DNA from: Luxibacter massiliensis
GTDB lineage: Bacteria > Bacillota > Clostridia > Lachnospirales > Lachnospiraceae
Direction of reading: 5' to 3'
NCBI RefSeq assembly: GCF_900604355.1
Contig: NZ_UWOE01000001.1
Span: forward strand, 2,108,001-2,172,000
Length of the DNA: 64,000 nucleotides
Within the stretch, counting starts at the first letter, position 1; every line of letters begins with the position of its first letter. Shown here in pieces: positions 37,198 to 47,111 of this stretch. Below the pieces are notes generated by a model, which ran no database searches, had not been told where the DNA came from, and saw only the letters and a list, made by a program, of their open reading frames with translations. A program made the translations under genes and the position numbers.

Positions 37198-38772
37198 CTA
37201 TTCCATGTTGAATTTTTCTTTCAGCTTGGGAATCAACATAGTGATCGGCGGAACCTCCTCTGTAATCACACTTCCCTCCAGCAGAGTACCTACTTCCAGA
37301 TCCACTTTCTCCCCTTTTGCAGTAGACCATGCAAATCCACTGGCAGTGTGGGAATCTGTATCCAGTTCACACACCACTTGCAGGACGGCCCCATCGGAAC
37401 TGAATGTGGTGGCCAGGGTCTCATCCCCAAGGCGGGTATAAAGATCTGCGTAGGAAGTGACATAATTCGCTACCGATGTAACTGTCGCCGTCATATGCCC
37501 ATATTCCTCTTTTGGGAGGTTTGTGGCATATACATTTACTTTCATTCCCTCCCTTACATTCTTCCCCTCGGCAAGAGACATGAAATAAATGGCCTGGAGT
37601 TTTCCATTGCTGTCCATATCCTGCTGGCTGATTCTTGCCATCTCCATATCTATGGCAACTGTAGAGCCATTGGTTGCAAAGGTAGAATAAACGGTCCCTG
37701 ATACGCTGGCTTTAATCTCCTGCCCATCTTTGAGCTGCTCATAATTCTTAAGTTCCGTGTTGAGCTGGTCAAGAGTGGCTTCTTTCGTAGAGTCAAACTG
37801 GCTCTTGAGTGTTTCCTTCTGTACACTCTCTGCCGAAGCTTCCCCTGATAGCTGTACCTCCATAGTCTTTATCTCTGAGCTGATGGATTCTTCTTTACTT
37901 TTTGCCGTCGTGTATTGGCTGAGCGCAGTGTTATATGCGTTTGATTTCGCTGTTCTGTCTGCAGCAGTGCTTCCTGCGCTGCCTACATAATTTTCATATG
38001 CAGCTTTTTTCTCCTCATAAGCCGCTTTTTTTTCATCCCTGATACGCCCGGCCTCCTCCGTCTGCGCTTTCAGCTCCTCATTGTCCGGCTGCGCCCCGTA
38101 GGCTGCCTCTGCTGCCTGATAGGCGGACTCTGCCGCCTGGTATTCTTCTGCTGCTGCAGAATAGTCATACTCCACTGAAGAACTATTGTCAGAGGCCAAA
38201 GCATTATAATATGCATCTGCCGCTGCCTCCATCTCCGCTTTCAGCCTGGCTGTCTCTGCCTGAGCCTGCTCATATTCTGCCCTAAGGGCGGCCAGGGCCG
38301 TCTCGCTTGCCTCTGTATCCAGAGATAATGCTAGTTTATTTCCTTTAATTTCAATCAAAGCCTGATTGTCAGAAGTCACAACGTCATTCTCGGAATCATA
38401 TGTAACTGCCTCCACATCCTCTATCCGTTTCTGTATCTGCTTGATTGCCTGTACGACTTCCGTACTGCCCACCTCATAGAGAACATCCCCTTCTTCTACG
38501 TAATCACCGCTGCTGACATACGTATTAGTCACAACGCCCTGTGTCTTGGCATAAACAGACGTCAGAGTACTCTCTGTCAGCAGAATCCCTTTCCCCTCCT
38601 CAGTGATCGGCACACGTCCTATCACTCCCCACAGGGCCACAACTGCTATAACAAGAACCCCTGCTATGAGGGCAAGCCAGGTCATGGGGGAATTAACCAC
38701 AATCATTTTGTCCAGCTGCTCTGGGGATGACAACCTGTCCAGAGACTTTTTTCTAAATAATGCATTTGCCAT
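37198..38772 (-). CDS. NHLM-type secretion protein, HlyD family
   Basis: 524-residue membrane-fusion-type protein. One membrane segment at about residues 31-51, a biotinyl-lipoyl-like half (GVVTNTYVSSGDYVEEGDVLYEV), then about 230 Ala/Glu/Gln-rich residues that should form a long coiled-coil hairpin (AAAEEYQAAESAYQAAEAAYG), and a closing beta-barrel part from about residue 340. Links the exporter to the cell wall side in this Gram-positive. First gene of exporter set 1. Confidence 0.92.
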   Translation of the reverse strand: MANALFRKKSLDRLSSPEQLDKMIVVNSPMTWLALIAGVLVIAVVALWGVIGRVPITEEGKGILLTESTLTSVYAKTQGVVTNTYVSSGDYVEEGDVLYEVGSTEVVQAIKQIQKRIEDVEAVTYDSENDVVTSDNQALIEIKGNKLALSLDTEASETALAALRAEYEQAQAETARLKAEMEAAADAYYNALASDNSSSVEYDYSAAAEEYQAAESAYQAAEAAYGAQPDNEELKAQTEEAGRIRDEKKAAYEEKKAAYENYVGSAGSTAADRTAKSNAYNTALSQYTTAKSKEESISSEIKTMEVQLSGEASAESVQKETLKSQFDSTKEATLDQLNTELKNYEQLKDGQEIKASVSGTVYSTFATNGSTVAIDMEMARISQQDMDSNGKLQAIYFMSLAEGKNVREGMKVNVYATNLPKEEYGHMTATVTSVANYVTSYADLYTRLGDETLATTFSSDGAVLQVVCELDTDSHTASGFAWSTAKGEKVDLEVGTLLEGSVITEEVPPITMLIPKLKEKFNME

Positions 38773-38801
38773 TGCCTATCTCTCCTTAACTCCATCTCAT
38801 T

Positions 38802-39452
38802 TTATAAAAACAGTCCGTTGCTCCAGTCCATAAAACCATGGAACAATACTGCTCCATAAATTGCCCCTGTCTTCTTTAAAAGAATACAAAAGACAATATG
38901 CCATACAAAGGTCATAACCAGCGTCATGCCGTACCCATTCAGTAAAAGCTCCAGAAAATTGCCGCTCACCACGGCCTGGTAGGGAATATGCAGCAGCATG
39001 AACAGCACTCCGCTCAATATAACCGCCCCATACTTACCTTCCATCACACTTTCCAGGCGGCCCAGCAGGTATCCCCTGAAAATCACTTCCTCGGGAAAGG
39101 ATATCAGAGCCATAAAATATACAAGATTAGGCACTATACTCCCCAGGGGGGATAGTTCCCCTCCTCTGAGTATTCCCGGTATAATACCATTGACAGCTAC
39201 AATCACCGCCGACCAGGCCAGTCCCGCCAGGCAGGACGGCACAAGCCTGCCCCGGTCAAACCCAAGGGTTTCCCGGCCCTCCCCCTTTCCCTTTACAAGG
39301 GCAAAACAGAGGATAGTAAAAAGGATATTTACCACAATCACAAATGGTATTCCCGGCCATAAAAGCTGCAGGAGGCCGCTTGCCAGATAAGACAGCATCA
39401 GGCCGCACCAGACTGCCGCCGCGCGGGTTATTTCCCTCTTTTCTCCCATCAC
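38802..39452 (-). CDS. CPBP family intramembrane glutamic endopeptidase
   Basis: 216 residues, about seven membrane segments. The CPBP/Abi catalytic motifs are seen: PEEVIFRGYLLGRLE (EExxxR), MLLHIPYQ (motif 2 His) and VLFHGFMDW (motif 3). Such proteases occur in bacteriocin loci as maturation or immunity proteins. It sits between the HlyD-like gene and the STAS gene in the operon. The exact job is inference. Confidence 0.88.
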   Translation of the reverse strand: MMGEKREITRAAAVWCGLMLSYLASGLLQLLWPGIPFVIVVNILFTILCFALVKGKGEGRETLGFDRGRLVPSCLAGLAWSAVIVAVNGIIPGILRGGELSPLGSIVPNLVYFMALISFPEEVIFRGYLLGRLESVMEGKYGAVILSGVLFMLLHIPYQAVVSGNFLELLLNGYGMTLVMTFVWHIVFCILLKKTGAIYGAVLFHGFMDWSNGLFL

Positions 39453-39464
39453 AGGTCTCCTATT

Positions 39465-39761
39465 CTATTCAATTGTTAGTATGTCTATGAAACCCGTCAT
39501 TTCAAAGACTTCCATAATGTTGTCATTTACATTCTGCAGAACCATCTCCCCCTGATTGTTCATAGTCTTCTGGGTGGCAAGAAGCACTCTTAATCCTGCA
39601 GAGGATACATAATCCAGACATGCAAAATCCATATACAGCTTCTCTATGCCATCCAGCGACTCTCCTAATTTCTGCTCCAGCTCCGGGGCCGTTCCCGTAT
39701 CAAGCCTTCCTTCCAGGTTAATCGTCAGTGCATTTCCCTCTTTCATCATTTTGATTTTCAT
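39465..39761 (-). CDS. STAS-domain anti-sigma factor antagonist
   Basis: 98-residue STAS protein of the SpoIIAA/RsbV type. The phospho-acceptor loop is DYVSSAGLRVLL with Ser53-Ser54; Ser54 aligns with the Ser phosphorylated in known antagonists. Unphosphorylated, it would bind the anti-sigma kinase encoded 33 bases upstream and free its partner. Together with the PP2C phosphatase at 45504-47027 it completes a partner-switching module inside the RiPP operon. Confidence 0.9.
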   Translation of the reverse strand: MKIKMMKEGNALTINLEGRLDTGTAPELEQKLGESLDGIEKLYMDFACLDYVSSAGLRVLLATQKTMNNQGEMVLQNVNDNIMEVFEMTGFIDILTIE

Positions 39762-39794
39762 AATCTTCCTCCATACTTACAAATATTTTCCTCT

Positions 39795-40217
39795 TTATCC
39801 CTTTTTAATGGTCAGTATGTTATATCCATCCTCATATTTGTACTCTACCTCATCCATCATTTTACGGACTATATATATTCCCAGGCCGCCTATCTGCCGC
39901 TGGTTTGCCGAGAGCGTGATATCCGGGGCATCTTTTTTCAGAGGGTCATAGCGTATCCCATTATCCTTAAAGGTAATCACGGCCTGCCCTGAATCCTCCT
40001 GCATGTTAACTTCTATTGAAACTATGCCTGCAAGTTCCATATCCCCCCTATCCTGATAGGCATACTGGGCAATATTCACATATATTTCCTCCGCCGCAAT
40101 CAGCAGCTGCGTCCGTACTTTCTCTGTGCATCCCTTGGAATCCAGATATTGGTTGAGAAAGCAATGTACCTGTTCCCAATTCTCCTGTTTTGCCGGTAAG
40201 GCCAATTCATTCTGCAT
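39795..40217 (-). CDS. anti-sigma factor / serine kinase (RsbW-like ATPase)
   Basis: 140-residue GHKL-type ATPase of the SpoIIAB/RsbW group. N-box ITAAEEIYVNIAQYAY-like segment (residues AAEEIYVNIAQYAY), G1 box FKDNGIRYDPL and G2 box GGLGIYIVRKMMDEV are visible. It should phosphorylate the STAS protein and, when free, hold an alternative sigma factor or other target. No sigma factor gene is present in the window, so the target is unknown. Confidence 0.9.
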   Translation of the reverse strand: MQNELALPAKQENWEQVHCFLNQYLDSKGCTEKVRTQLLIAAEEIYVNIAQYAYQDRGDMELAGIVSIEVNMQEDSGQAVITFKDNGIRYDPLKKDAPDITLSANQRQIGGLGIYIVRKMMDEVEYKYEDGYNILTIKKG

Positions 40218-40238
40218 CCTATCTCTCCCATCCTCTGC

Positions 40239-42818
40239 CTATACTGAGATCAACTGTCTTTTTGCAAGTTCATAAAAAATCCCCTTTTGCCTGAGTAATT
40301 CACTATAGGTCCCACTCTCAGCGATCCTTCCCTGATCCATGACAAAGATCCGGCTGCATTTTTTCACGGTATTAACACGGTGTGCAATCACAATCCTAGT
40401 CATACGTTTCTTCTCAAGCATTTTCATGATCCGGCCCTGGGTGTCATTATCCAGCGCGCTTGTGGCCTCATCCAAAAACAGCACGGCCGGCTTATGTGCC
40501 AGTGCCCTGGCCAGAAGAATACGCTGCTTCTGCCCTCCTGAAATCGTACTTCCTGATTCTGTCACAAGAGTATGCAGTCCCATCGGCATCTCTTCCACCT
40601 CTTCCTTTAACTGGACCTCCTCTAAAAGTTCCCATGCATCCTCAAGGGTCAGCTTTTCCGCCGAGACAGCAATATTCTCATAGATACTTCCTGTAAAAAG
40701 CGATTCTTCCTGCAGTACCACGCCCAGCTTCTTCCTGAGTTCCGGCTTATTGATATGCTCCAGATCCCTATGGTCATAGAATACTACCCCCTTGTCTGGC
40801 TTTTCAAAGCCAAGCATAATCTGAAAAAGTGTGGATTTTCCGCAGCCTGATCCCCCCACAATGCCAATATAATCTCCCGTCTCGGCTTTAACTGAGATAT
40901 TATTTAAGACCTGCGTTTCCCCCTCCCCATAGGAAAAAGAGACATTGCTGACTTCAACTCTCCCGTCCAGCTTTCCTACACTGCCATAGAGTCCCTGAGA
41001 TTCCGCATAATTTTCCAATATAGGCCTGCACCTGTCGTATGTGGGAAATATAAAATCTGCCTGCCAAAAAGATATGACCGCGTCACATACATTCTGCACA
41101 AACAACTCTGAAACAGTAAACAGGCCTACAAAACTTCCAATGCTCCCCTCTGCCATCCAGGGCAGGTACAGCAGAAACAACAAAAGCATTGTGAATCCTG
41201 CGTACAGTTTTGCAAACGAATCCAGCCATGCCTCCCCCCGCCCCTGTGTCATCTCCTTTTGGCACATCTTTGTATATTTCTTCAGATATTCGTACAGTGC
41301 CCTGTCTTCCATGCCATCTGTACGAACCTTCTGAATGCCGCACAGATATTGGAACATGAGCGCATTCATCTTTCCCTCTTCTCTCTGCTTTTCCCTCTCC
41401 ACCTTAATGTGGTTCCTACAGAGCACAAACGCCAGCAGGCCGAACACCGCCGCGCAAAGGATCACGTACATTCCTATCCACCAATGATAGGCTAACATAC
41501 GTATCCCAAATATAACCCCATATACAATGCTAAGTGCTGCCCCCAGAAGTCCTCTGAACCCATCCCGGAATATCCTTGCTGACCTGACCGCCCGCTGCCC
41601 TAAGTCCGCCGCGTCATATCTGCGCAGTATTTCCTCAGGGAGATGCATCAGCCTGTCATACAGCGCCGGCATAACTGCATTCTGCATTTTATTCAGATTT
41701 CTGTACATAGTCATATTTTTCACGAGTGTTATGCAGAAATGCCCGGCCATGCAGACCATGGCCATGGCTGCAAACTCTGCAATAATTTTCATATCTGAGG
41801 CGGCCAGCAGTACATCTGCCAGATATTCATAAGAGGCAGGAAGTATAAGCGCTGCAAACGCACCCAGAACTGTCAGGCCAAAAACCGCGATCCAGTCTGC
41901 CAAATCTGTCTCCTGAATACCAAACCAGACCAGTGCCTTTAACCCTATAGTTTTCTTTTCAAAGGGACGGTAAAATATAATTCCCGTCTGCTCTATCTCT
42001 CTTTCCTGTGCATCCCCCACCCGGGTGATTCTCCCTGCCTTTGCCTCATACATATAATAGTTTGACCGCTTTCGGAACAAGGCTACCGGCAGACCATCCT
42101 TCTTTTTTCTGCCCATAAAGCTTCCAAAATCCTTCCTGTGCCACCCCGGCCCCAGCCATATCTCCCTGGCAGGTATTCCGGATGCCGAAGCCATTTGAAA
42201 GACATCCATGCTTCTTGTATACTTTTCTTTCAATTTCCCGAGGGGCAGAAGCTTATATCCCTCCCTTCTGCACAGAAATGCGGCAGTCTGATACAGAACG
42301 TCCTTTTTTACAGGGAGCTTAGTATCTTTTACAGGGGTTTTGCCATGTTCCCATCCTGTATTTTCTGCGATGAGATTTCTACAGCTTTCAATACTGCTGA
42401 TCCGCTCACTGGCAGATGCATATACATAAGCCTCTGCTTTAATCATGCCCATATTATATTTTTCAATTATTTCTTCCTGGAACATATCCCCATCCAAGAG
42501 AAATACTCCTGCCTGTTCTGCAAATACCCTCCGCACCTTTTCCAGAGATATCCCTGTACGGTTTAGTTCTATTTCCGCCGGTTCTAGCGCAGTAAGCTGA
42601 AAACTCCAGTCTTTCCCCTCAGCTTTCTTATCCAGAAAGGGGATATCCTCCCCTGCCTTAACAGTACACAAATACAGTTTTCTGCAGGGAACATTGTCCT
42701 CATAGGGAAGAATATGGACCAGCAGGCTGCCCTTTACTACTCTGCCATATATAGATGCATCCCTTGTCCGATATGTCTTTCCTGCCTTCAGTTCCATAGT
42801 GATAGGCTCCTCATTCAT
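40239..42818 (-). CDS. NHLM-type exporter, permease/ATPase subunit (copy 2)
   Basis: 859 residues, the same length and architecture as the copy at 32403-34982 but clearly diverged: family-specific N-terminal domain, membrane segments from about residue 310, ATPase with GGSGCGKST, ISGGQKQRILLARALAH, VLFLDEATSALD and VIAHRVNT. It overlaps the upstream peptidase subunit gene by 8 bases, so the two are coupled. Second exporter of the locus, transcribed before the first. Confidence 0.92.
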   Translation of the reverse strand: MNEEPITMELKAGKTYRTRDASIYGRVVKGSLLVHILPYEDNVPCRKLYLCTVKAGEDIPFLDKKAEGKDWSFQLTALEPAEIELNRTGISLEKVRRVFAEQAGVFLLDGDMFQEEIIEKYNMGMIKAEAYVYASASERISSIESCRNLIAENTGWEHGKTPVKDTKLPVKKDVLYQTAAFLCRREGYKLLPLGKLKEKYTRSMDVFQMASASGIPAREIWLGPGWHRKDFGSFMGRKKKDGLPVALFRKRSNYYMYEAKAGRITRVGDAQEREIEQTGIIFYRPFEKKTIGLKALVWFGIQETDLADWIAVFGLTVLGAFAALILPASYEYLADVLLAASDMKIIAEFAAMAMVCMAGHFCITLVKNMTMYRNLNKMQNAVMPALYDRLMHLPEEILRRYDAADLGQRAVRSARIFRDGFRGLLGAALSIVYGVIFGIRMLAYHWWIGMYVILCAAVFGLLAFVLCRNHIKVEREKQREEGKMNALMFQYLCGIQKVRTDGMEDRALYEYLKKYTKMCQKEMTQGRGEAWLDSFAKLYAGFTMLLLFLLYLPWMAEGSIGSFVGLFTVSELFVQNVCDAVISFWQADFIFPTYDRCRPILENYAESQGLYGSVGKLDGRVEVSNVSFSYGEGETQVLNNISVKAETGDYIGIVGGSGCGKSTLFQIMLGFEKPDKGVVFYDHRDLEHINKPELRKKLGVVLQEESLFTGSIYENIAVSAEKLTLEDAWELLEEVQLKEEVEEMPMGLHTLVTESGSTISGGQKQRILLARALAHKPAVLFLDEATSALDNDTQGRIMKMLEKKRMTRIVIAHRVNTVKKCSRIFVMDQGRIAESGTYSELLRQKGIFYELAKRQLISV

Positions 42819-44970
42819 TCTTCATCAAATTCCTGTATATCTCTGATGTTTCCACTAATTCTTCTTGTGTCCCCGACGCCGACGCCACACCTTTATCCAT
42901 TACAATGATTTGGCCGCAGTCTCTGATGGCGGACAGCCTGTGGGCAATTACAATACAAGTGCATCCCCGCCGTTTAATATTGTCGAGTATTTTCTTTTCT
43001 GTGACTGCATCCAGTGCGCTCGTGGCCTCATCCAAAATGAGGACCGTAGGATTTTTTGCCAGAGCCCTGGCAATTTCTATGCGCTGCTTCTGCCCGCCGG
43101 ATAGGTTGTTTCCGTTTTCTTTTATGAGATATTCATAGGCGCCCGGCTTATTTATAATCTCATCGTGGATACATGCATCTTCTGCAGCCTGGATCATGTC
43201 GCTCTCCATAACAGCCGGATTCCACATGGTCAGATTATCCCGGACCGTCCCGGAAAATAATGTAATCTCCTGGCTGACAATGCCGATTCCCGCTCTGAGT
43301 GCATCCCGGGAAACTTCCTGGATCCGTCTGCCGTCTATAAAAATTTCCCCCGACCAAGGCTGATATAAACCACTCAGCATCTTTGCCACTGTGGATTTCC
43401 CACTTCCTGATCCACCTACAAAGGCAATGGAACCCCCGCTCTCTACAGCGAAAGACAGTTCCTTTATAAACGGGGCCCTGAGCCTGTGATATCCAAAGGA
43501 AATGCCCTTTACTTCAATCCCTCCCTGAATCCCTCCGCCAATATCTGTCTTTAACGCCGCATCTTCTTCCCCGCTAAACCGTTCTTCTTCCTCATAGGAT
43601 GTAATATCGTCCATGCGGAGTATATCTACCTGAAACTCCTGGATCTGCCTGACAAATTCCGCCGCCTGCATCACCGGTACTAAAAAGGCCCCAAATACAC
43701 TTAAAAATGCAGTAAGGCCTCCCACTGTCAGGCTCCCCTCAATTACAAGGCTGCTTCCTAAAAAAAGAAGGAGCATCAGCAGAATTTCTGGTATTGTCCC
43801 TGTGGCCGTAAGAATCATCTCCTGCGTTTTTCCTATCTTCTGCTCCTGGCCCATTGCTTTAGCGTAATGCCCAAGCACCTTTCTTGTATAAACCTCCTCA
43901 GCGCCGGACGCCTTAATGGTCCTGCTTATACTGATACCCGCATAAACCGCCCCTGCCAGCCTGCCCTCATCCTGCCTTAACCGTTGCATGTCATCCTGAA
44001 TAAGGCGAAATCCAGCCATGACAAACAACACGAATAAAAAGACACCCAGGCCGCCGGCCAGGGCAAGCTTTCCACTGCAGAAGATCATATAGGAAAAATA
44101 AAAACATGCGGTAAAGACATCCAGTACCATCTGCGTCAATCTTCCGGACAGAAATTCACAGACTCTGTGATTGTCCAATACCCTCTCACTTAAGTCCCCT
44201 GCATACCGCTGCTCGTAAAAATTCATGGGAAGCCGGAACATATGGTGCAAAAACTCAAATGACGTATGCAGCGCCATCCGGTTCCTGAAAATCCTCAGTA
44301 TCCATCCTCTGTAGAGCATCCAAAACATCTGGAACAACAAGAAGCCTGAAAAAACTACAGTAAAAGGCATGAGCCATCCTGTCTGCCCTTCCAGCAGTAT
44401 ACGGTCTATAAACCCCTGTCCCATAACTGGGACCAACATGCCGGAAAAGGCAAGAACCCCCCCCGCCACAGCCAGAGCCAGTATATCCTTGCGTTCTTCC
44501 TTCACTCTGCGCCAGACAAGTTCCCGCACTTTTCTGTCTTTTTCCCCGGCCTGATAAGAATCCCCTTTCTGAAATTCAAGCACGATCCCAGTAAAGCATC
44601 CGTCTATCTCTTCCTCACCCAGCCGCCTTCTTCCCGCATCAGGGTCATTGATATAAAAGTACTTCCCTCTTCTGCCCTCATATACGACAAAGTGATTAAA
44701 GTTCCAGTGAATAATACAAGGCAGTGAAACATCTTCAAGTCCCGCCAGCTCCATCTCATATGCATGCCCCAAAAGCCCAAAGCTCTTTGCAGCCTCAAGG
44801 ATATTTCCCGCGCTGCATCCATCCCGGGAAATCCCCGTCTCAATCCTGACTCTTTCAAGGGGCACGTTTTTTCCATGCCATGCAAGTATGCTCGCCAGCG
44901 CAGCAGCCCCGCACTCCGCCGCCTCCATCTGAAAGACAGGCTGTGTCCTCACGTATTTTTTCTTTCTCAT
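42811..44970 (-). CDS. NHLM-type exporter, C39 peptidase/permease/ATPase subunit (copy 2)
   Basis: 719 residues. C39 peptidase with Cys20 (QMEAAECGAAALAS), His93 (WNFNHFVVYEG) and Asp109 (YFYINDPDAG), then six membrane segments, then an ATPase (GGSGSGKST, LSGGQKQRIEIARAL, VLILDEATSALD). All catalytic residues are intact. Having its own peptidase, it could process a different leader from copy 1; the short double-Gly peptide at 47112-47231 is the nearest candidate. Confidence 0.94.
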   Translation of the reverse strand: MRKKKYVRTQPVFQMEAAECGAAALASILAWHGKNVPLERVRIETGISRDGCSAGNILEAAKSFGLLGHAYEMELAGLEDVSLPCIIHWNFNHFVVYEGRRGKYFYINDPDAGRRRLGEEEIDGCFTGIVLEFQKGDSYQAGEKDRKVRELVWRRVKEERKDILALAVAGGVLAFSGMLVPVMGQGFIDRILLEGQTGWLMPFTVVFSGFLLFQMFWMLYRGWILRIFRNRMALHTSFEFLHHMFRLPMNFYEQRYAGDLSERVLDNHRVCEFLSGRLTQMVLDVFTACFYFSYMIFCSGKLALAGGLGVFLFVLFVMAGFRLIQDDMQRLRQDEGRLAGAVYAGISISRTIKASGAEEVYTRKVLGHYAKAMGQEQKIGKTQEMILTATGTIPEILLMLLLFLGSSLVIEGSLTVGGLTAFLSVFGAFLVPVMQAAEFVRQIQEFQVDILRMDDITSYEEEERFSGEEDAALKTDIGGGIQGGIEVKGISFGYHRLRAPFIKELSFAVESGGSIAFVGGSGSGKSTVAKMLSGLYQPWSGEIFIDGRRIQEVSRDALRAGIGIVSQEITLFSGTVRDNLTMWNPAVMESDMIQAAEDACIHDEIINKPGAYEYLIKENGNNLSGGQKQRIEIARALAKNPTVLILDEATSALDAVTEKKILDNIKRRGCTCIVIAHRLSAIRDCGQIIVMDKGVASASGTQEELVETSEIYRNLMKNE

Positions 44971-44982
44971 ATGTCTTCTTCC

Positions 44983-45501
44983 CTACAGCCATAATTCAGC
45001 CGGATGTACGCTTTCTTTCTGGATCTTCGCCTGCAGCACTTCCCCATCCCTAAATCCCGGCTGTTCCTCCAGCACGCAGTGGTAAATAACTGCTGCCTGG
45101 CCGCCTGTCAGATATTTCACCAGCAGTTCATTTTCTTTTATATATGCAGGCAGCCCATCCCATGTATCCCATAGATTTTCTTCTATAACAATGTAGGCGG
45201 ATCCCGACACTTCCCCGCCGTTTTTCTCCCTGAAAACCACCTGCATCCCTTCTTTAATGTCTGCCGTATGGCCTGCAGGCACAAAACAGAGAACCTCGTT
45301 TTTCTCCTGAATATAAATTCCTGTGCCTTCTGCCGTCAAAGGGACTTTCCCTAAGAAGGCCCAGGCCAAAAACGCAGCGAGTACAAATAAGCTGCCTGCC
45401 GCCGCAATCCACCAATATGCAGGCATATGGCGGACAGGTGCATCAAAACGCTCCCCCGCCCTTAATTTTTCTTTTGCATTCTCCCTGAATTCCACCGACA
45501 T
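44983..45501 (-). CDS. miniature HlyD-like secretion protein
   Basis: 172 residues with one membrane segment at about 30-50 followed by a short beta-rich domain (LTAEGTGIYIQEKNEVLCFVPAGHTADIKEGMQVVF). Its position and the sequence just after the membrane segment (GKVPLTAEGTGI) parallel the full HlyD of set 1 (GRVPITEEGKGI), but the coiled-coil hairpin is absent. No frameshift or missing start is seen, so it looks like a natural short form. It starts 2 bases after the phosphatase stop. Confidence 0.75.
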   Translation of the reverse strand: MSVEFRENAKEKLRAGERFDAPVRHMPAYWWIAAAGSLFVLAAFLAWAFLGKVPLTAEGTGIYIQEKNEVLCFVPAGHTADIKEGMQVVFREKNGGEVSGSAYIVIEENLWDTWDGLPAYIKENELLVKYLTGGQAAVIYHCVLEEQPGFRDGEVLQAKIQKESVHPAELWL

Positions 45502-45503
45502 AA

Positions 45504-47027
45504 TTATGTAGCCGCTCCTTTGTATTCTACAACCAGCATCGTAATATCATCCGCCTGCATTGCCCCCAGGGCAAAGGCATCAATCGAGCTGCTGACAGAG
45601 GCAACAATATCCTGGATTCCCCTGCCTTGGATCTGCCGGAGCTCAGTCTCAAGCCTGCCCTCCCCGTACAGCTCCAGCCCTGTATTGACTGCCTCCGTAA
45701 CACCATCTGTGTAGAGGAGAATCTTCTCCCCGGGCCGCAGCACTGTGCTTTCTGTACGGTACTGTATCCCCTCCATTGCCCCCAGGACAAATCCATGCCT
45801 CATTTTAAGCATTTCTACAGTTTTGTCATCCCGGCAGATATAGGGGGCATTGTGCCCTGCATTGCTGAATTCCATCTCGCCAGTATTTAAATCCAGAATC
45901 CCGAAAAAGGCAGTGATAAACAACCCTTTCTCATTCCCCTCCAGAAGCTGTTCATTAGAGTTGGCCAGGACCTGTCCTGGTTTTTCCCCCATAATGGCCT
46001 GATTTCTTATTGTGGTTTTCCCCGCCATCATAAAAAGTGCCGCCGGTACGCCCTTGCCTGAGACATCTGCAATTACAAGCGCAAGATGGTCTTTGTCGAT
46101 TAAGAAGAAATCGTAAAAGTCTCCTCCCACTTCCCTGGCCGGGCGCATGTCTGCATAGACGTCAAATTCATGTCTGTCTGGGAAGGCGGGAAATACAGAG
46201 GGCAAAGCTGAGTGCTGTATATCGCTGGCAATCACCAGATCTGCCTGTACCTTAGCCGACTCTGCGGAAATACGGACTGCATCAAACAGCGCGATATACA
46301 TAAAAATATACAGTGCCACCAACCCTACGATTACAACCCCAGTCACAAATACATTTGAACTGTTAACACTTCTGAAATTCAGTCCCAGCAGCTTAATCAC
46401 AGAGATTACCAGCAAAAATACAATATAGGATGCAACCGGAAGCTTCAGGAATTTCCCCAATTCCTCCTTGATTTTATCTAATGTTTCCAGAAGAATATTT
46501 TTAATAAATACCCGCAATATAACTGTACTGATCCCCATCCAGAATATTTCTATCAGTACTCTGGCCGATTCCGGCGGATAGTCATAGACCTTTTCTGTAA
46601 TTCCCGGAGAGAACAGACGCCCTGTGATCTCGCAAAATACATGCAGTACGATCATTTCAATGAGAACAACCAGAAGGGTGACAAAAACCTTTTCTTCCCA
46701 CCGTTCTTTATATAAGAAAAATGCTGCGGTAAGCACGGCCACACCGGGGACCATAAGCTGTATAAAATTTGCCAGAGACATTAAGATATTGCCGAGCCAT
46801 GTCTCCGAACCTCCCCGGGCAGCCTCATAAGTGATAATCAGATTTTTAATTTCTTCAAAAGCAAACTTGGAAAATACTGACGCCACAAAAGTGATAATCC
46901 CGAAAATAATATACTTTTTAAGGTTCCCCTTTGCATTTTTATTTTCTAACACCATAGATATTATAAAAATACAAAAAACAAAAAATACCCCTGATCTGAC
47001 CCCTTCACTCCAATACTCAACTGACAT
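45504..47027 (-). CDS. SpoIIE/PP2C-type phosphatase with membrane domain
   Basis: 507 residues. The N-terminal half has about eight membrane segments. A linker helix (ISAESAKVQADLVIASDIQHSALP) leads into a PP2C phosphatase domain with ADMRPAREVGGDFYDFF, IADVSGKGVPAALFM, LYTDGVTEAVN and ADDITMLVVE, which carry the metal-binding Asp residues. It should dephosphorylate the STAS antagonist and so switch on the alternative target. The membrane half may sense an envelope signal or peptide. GGAG precedes the ATG. Confidence 0.92.
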   Translation of the reverse strand: MSVEYWSEGVRSGVFFVFCIFIISMVLENKNAKGNLKKYIIFGIITFVASVFSKFAFEEIKNLIITYEAARGGSETWLGNILMSLANFIQLMVPGVAVLTAAFFLYKERWEEKVFVTLLVVLIEMIVLHVFCEITGRLFSPGITEKVYDYPPESARVLIEIFWMGISTVILRVFIKNILLETLDKIKEELGKFLKLPVASYIVFLLVISVIKLLGLNFRSVNSSNVFVTGVVIVGLVALYIFMYIALFDAVRISAESAKVQADLVIASDIQHSALPSVFPAFPDRHEFDVYADMRPAREVGGDFYDFFLIDKDHLALVIADVSGKGVPAALFMMAGKTTIRNQAIMGEKPGQVLANSNEQLLEGNEKGLFITAFFGILDLNTGEMEFSNAGHNAPYICRDDKTVEMLKMRHGFVLGAMEGIQYRTESTVLRPGEKILLYTDGVTEAVNTGLELYGEGRLETELRQIQGRGIQDIVASVSSSIDAFALGAMQADDITMLVVEYKGAAT

Positions 47028-47111
47028 TACGTTTTCTCCAATTCTCAGTATGTCTTAAAATCCGCATTTGAACAGAGAGAGGGCGGAAGGGTATGCCTCC
47101 CGCACCTATAT

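Noticed and set aside
38041..38300. Repetitive-looking segment in the HlyD gene
   Set aside because: Ala/Glu-rich coiled-coil coding sequence, not a DNA repeat array.
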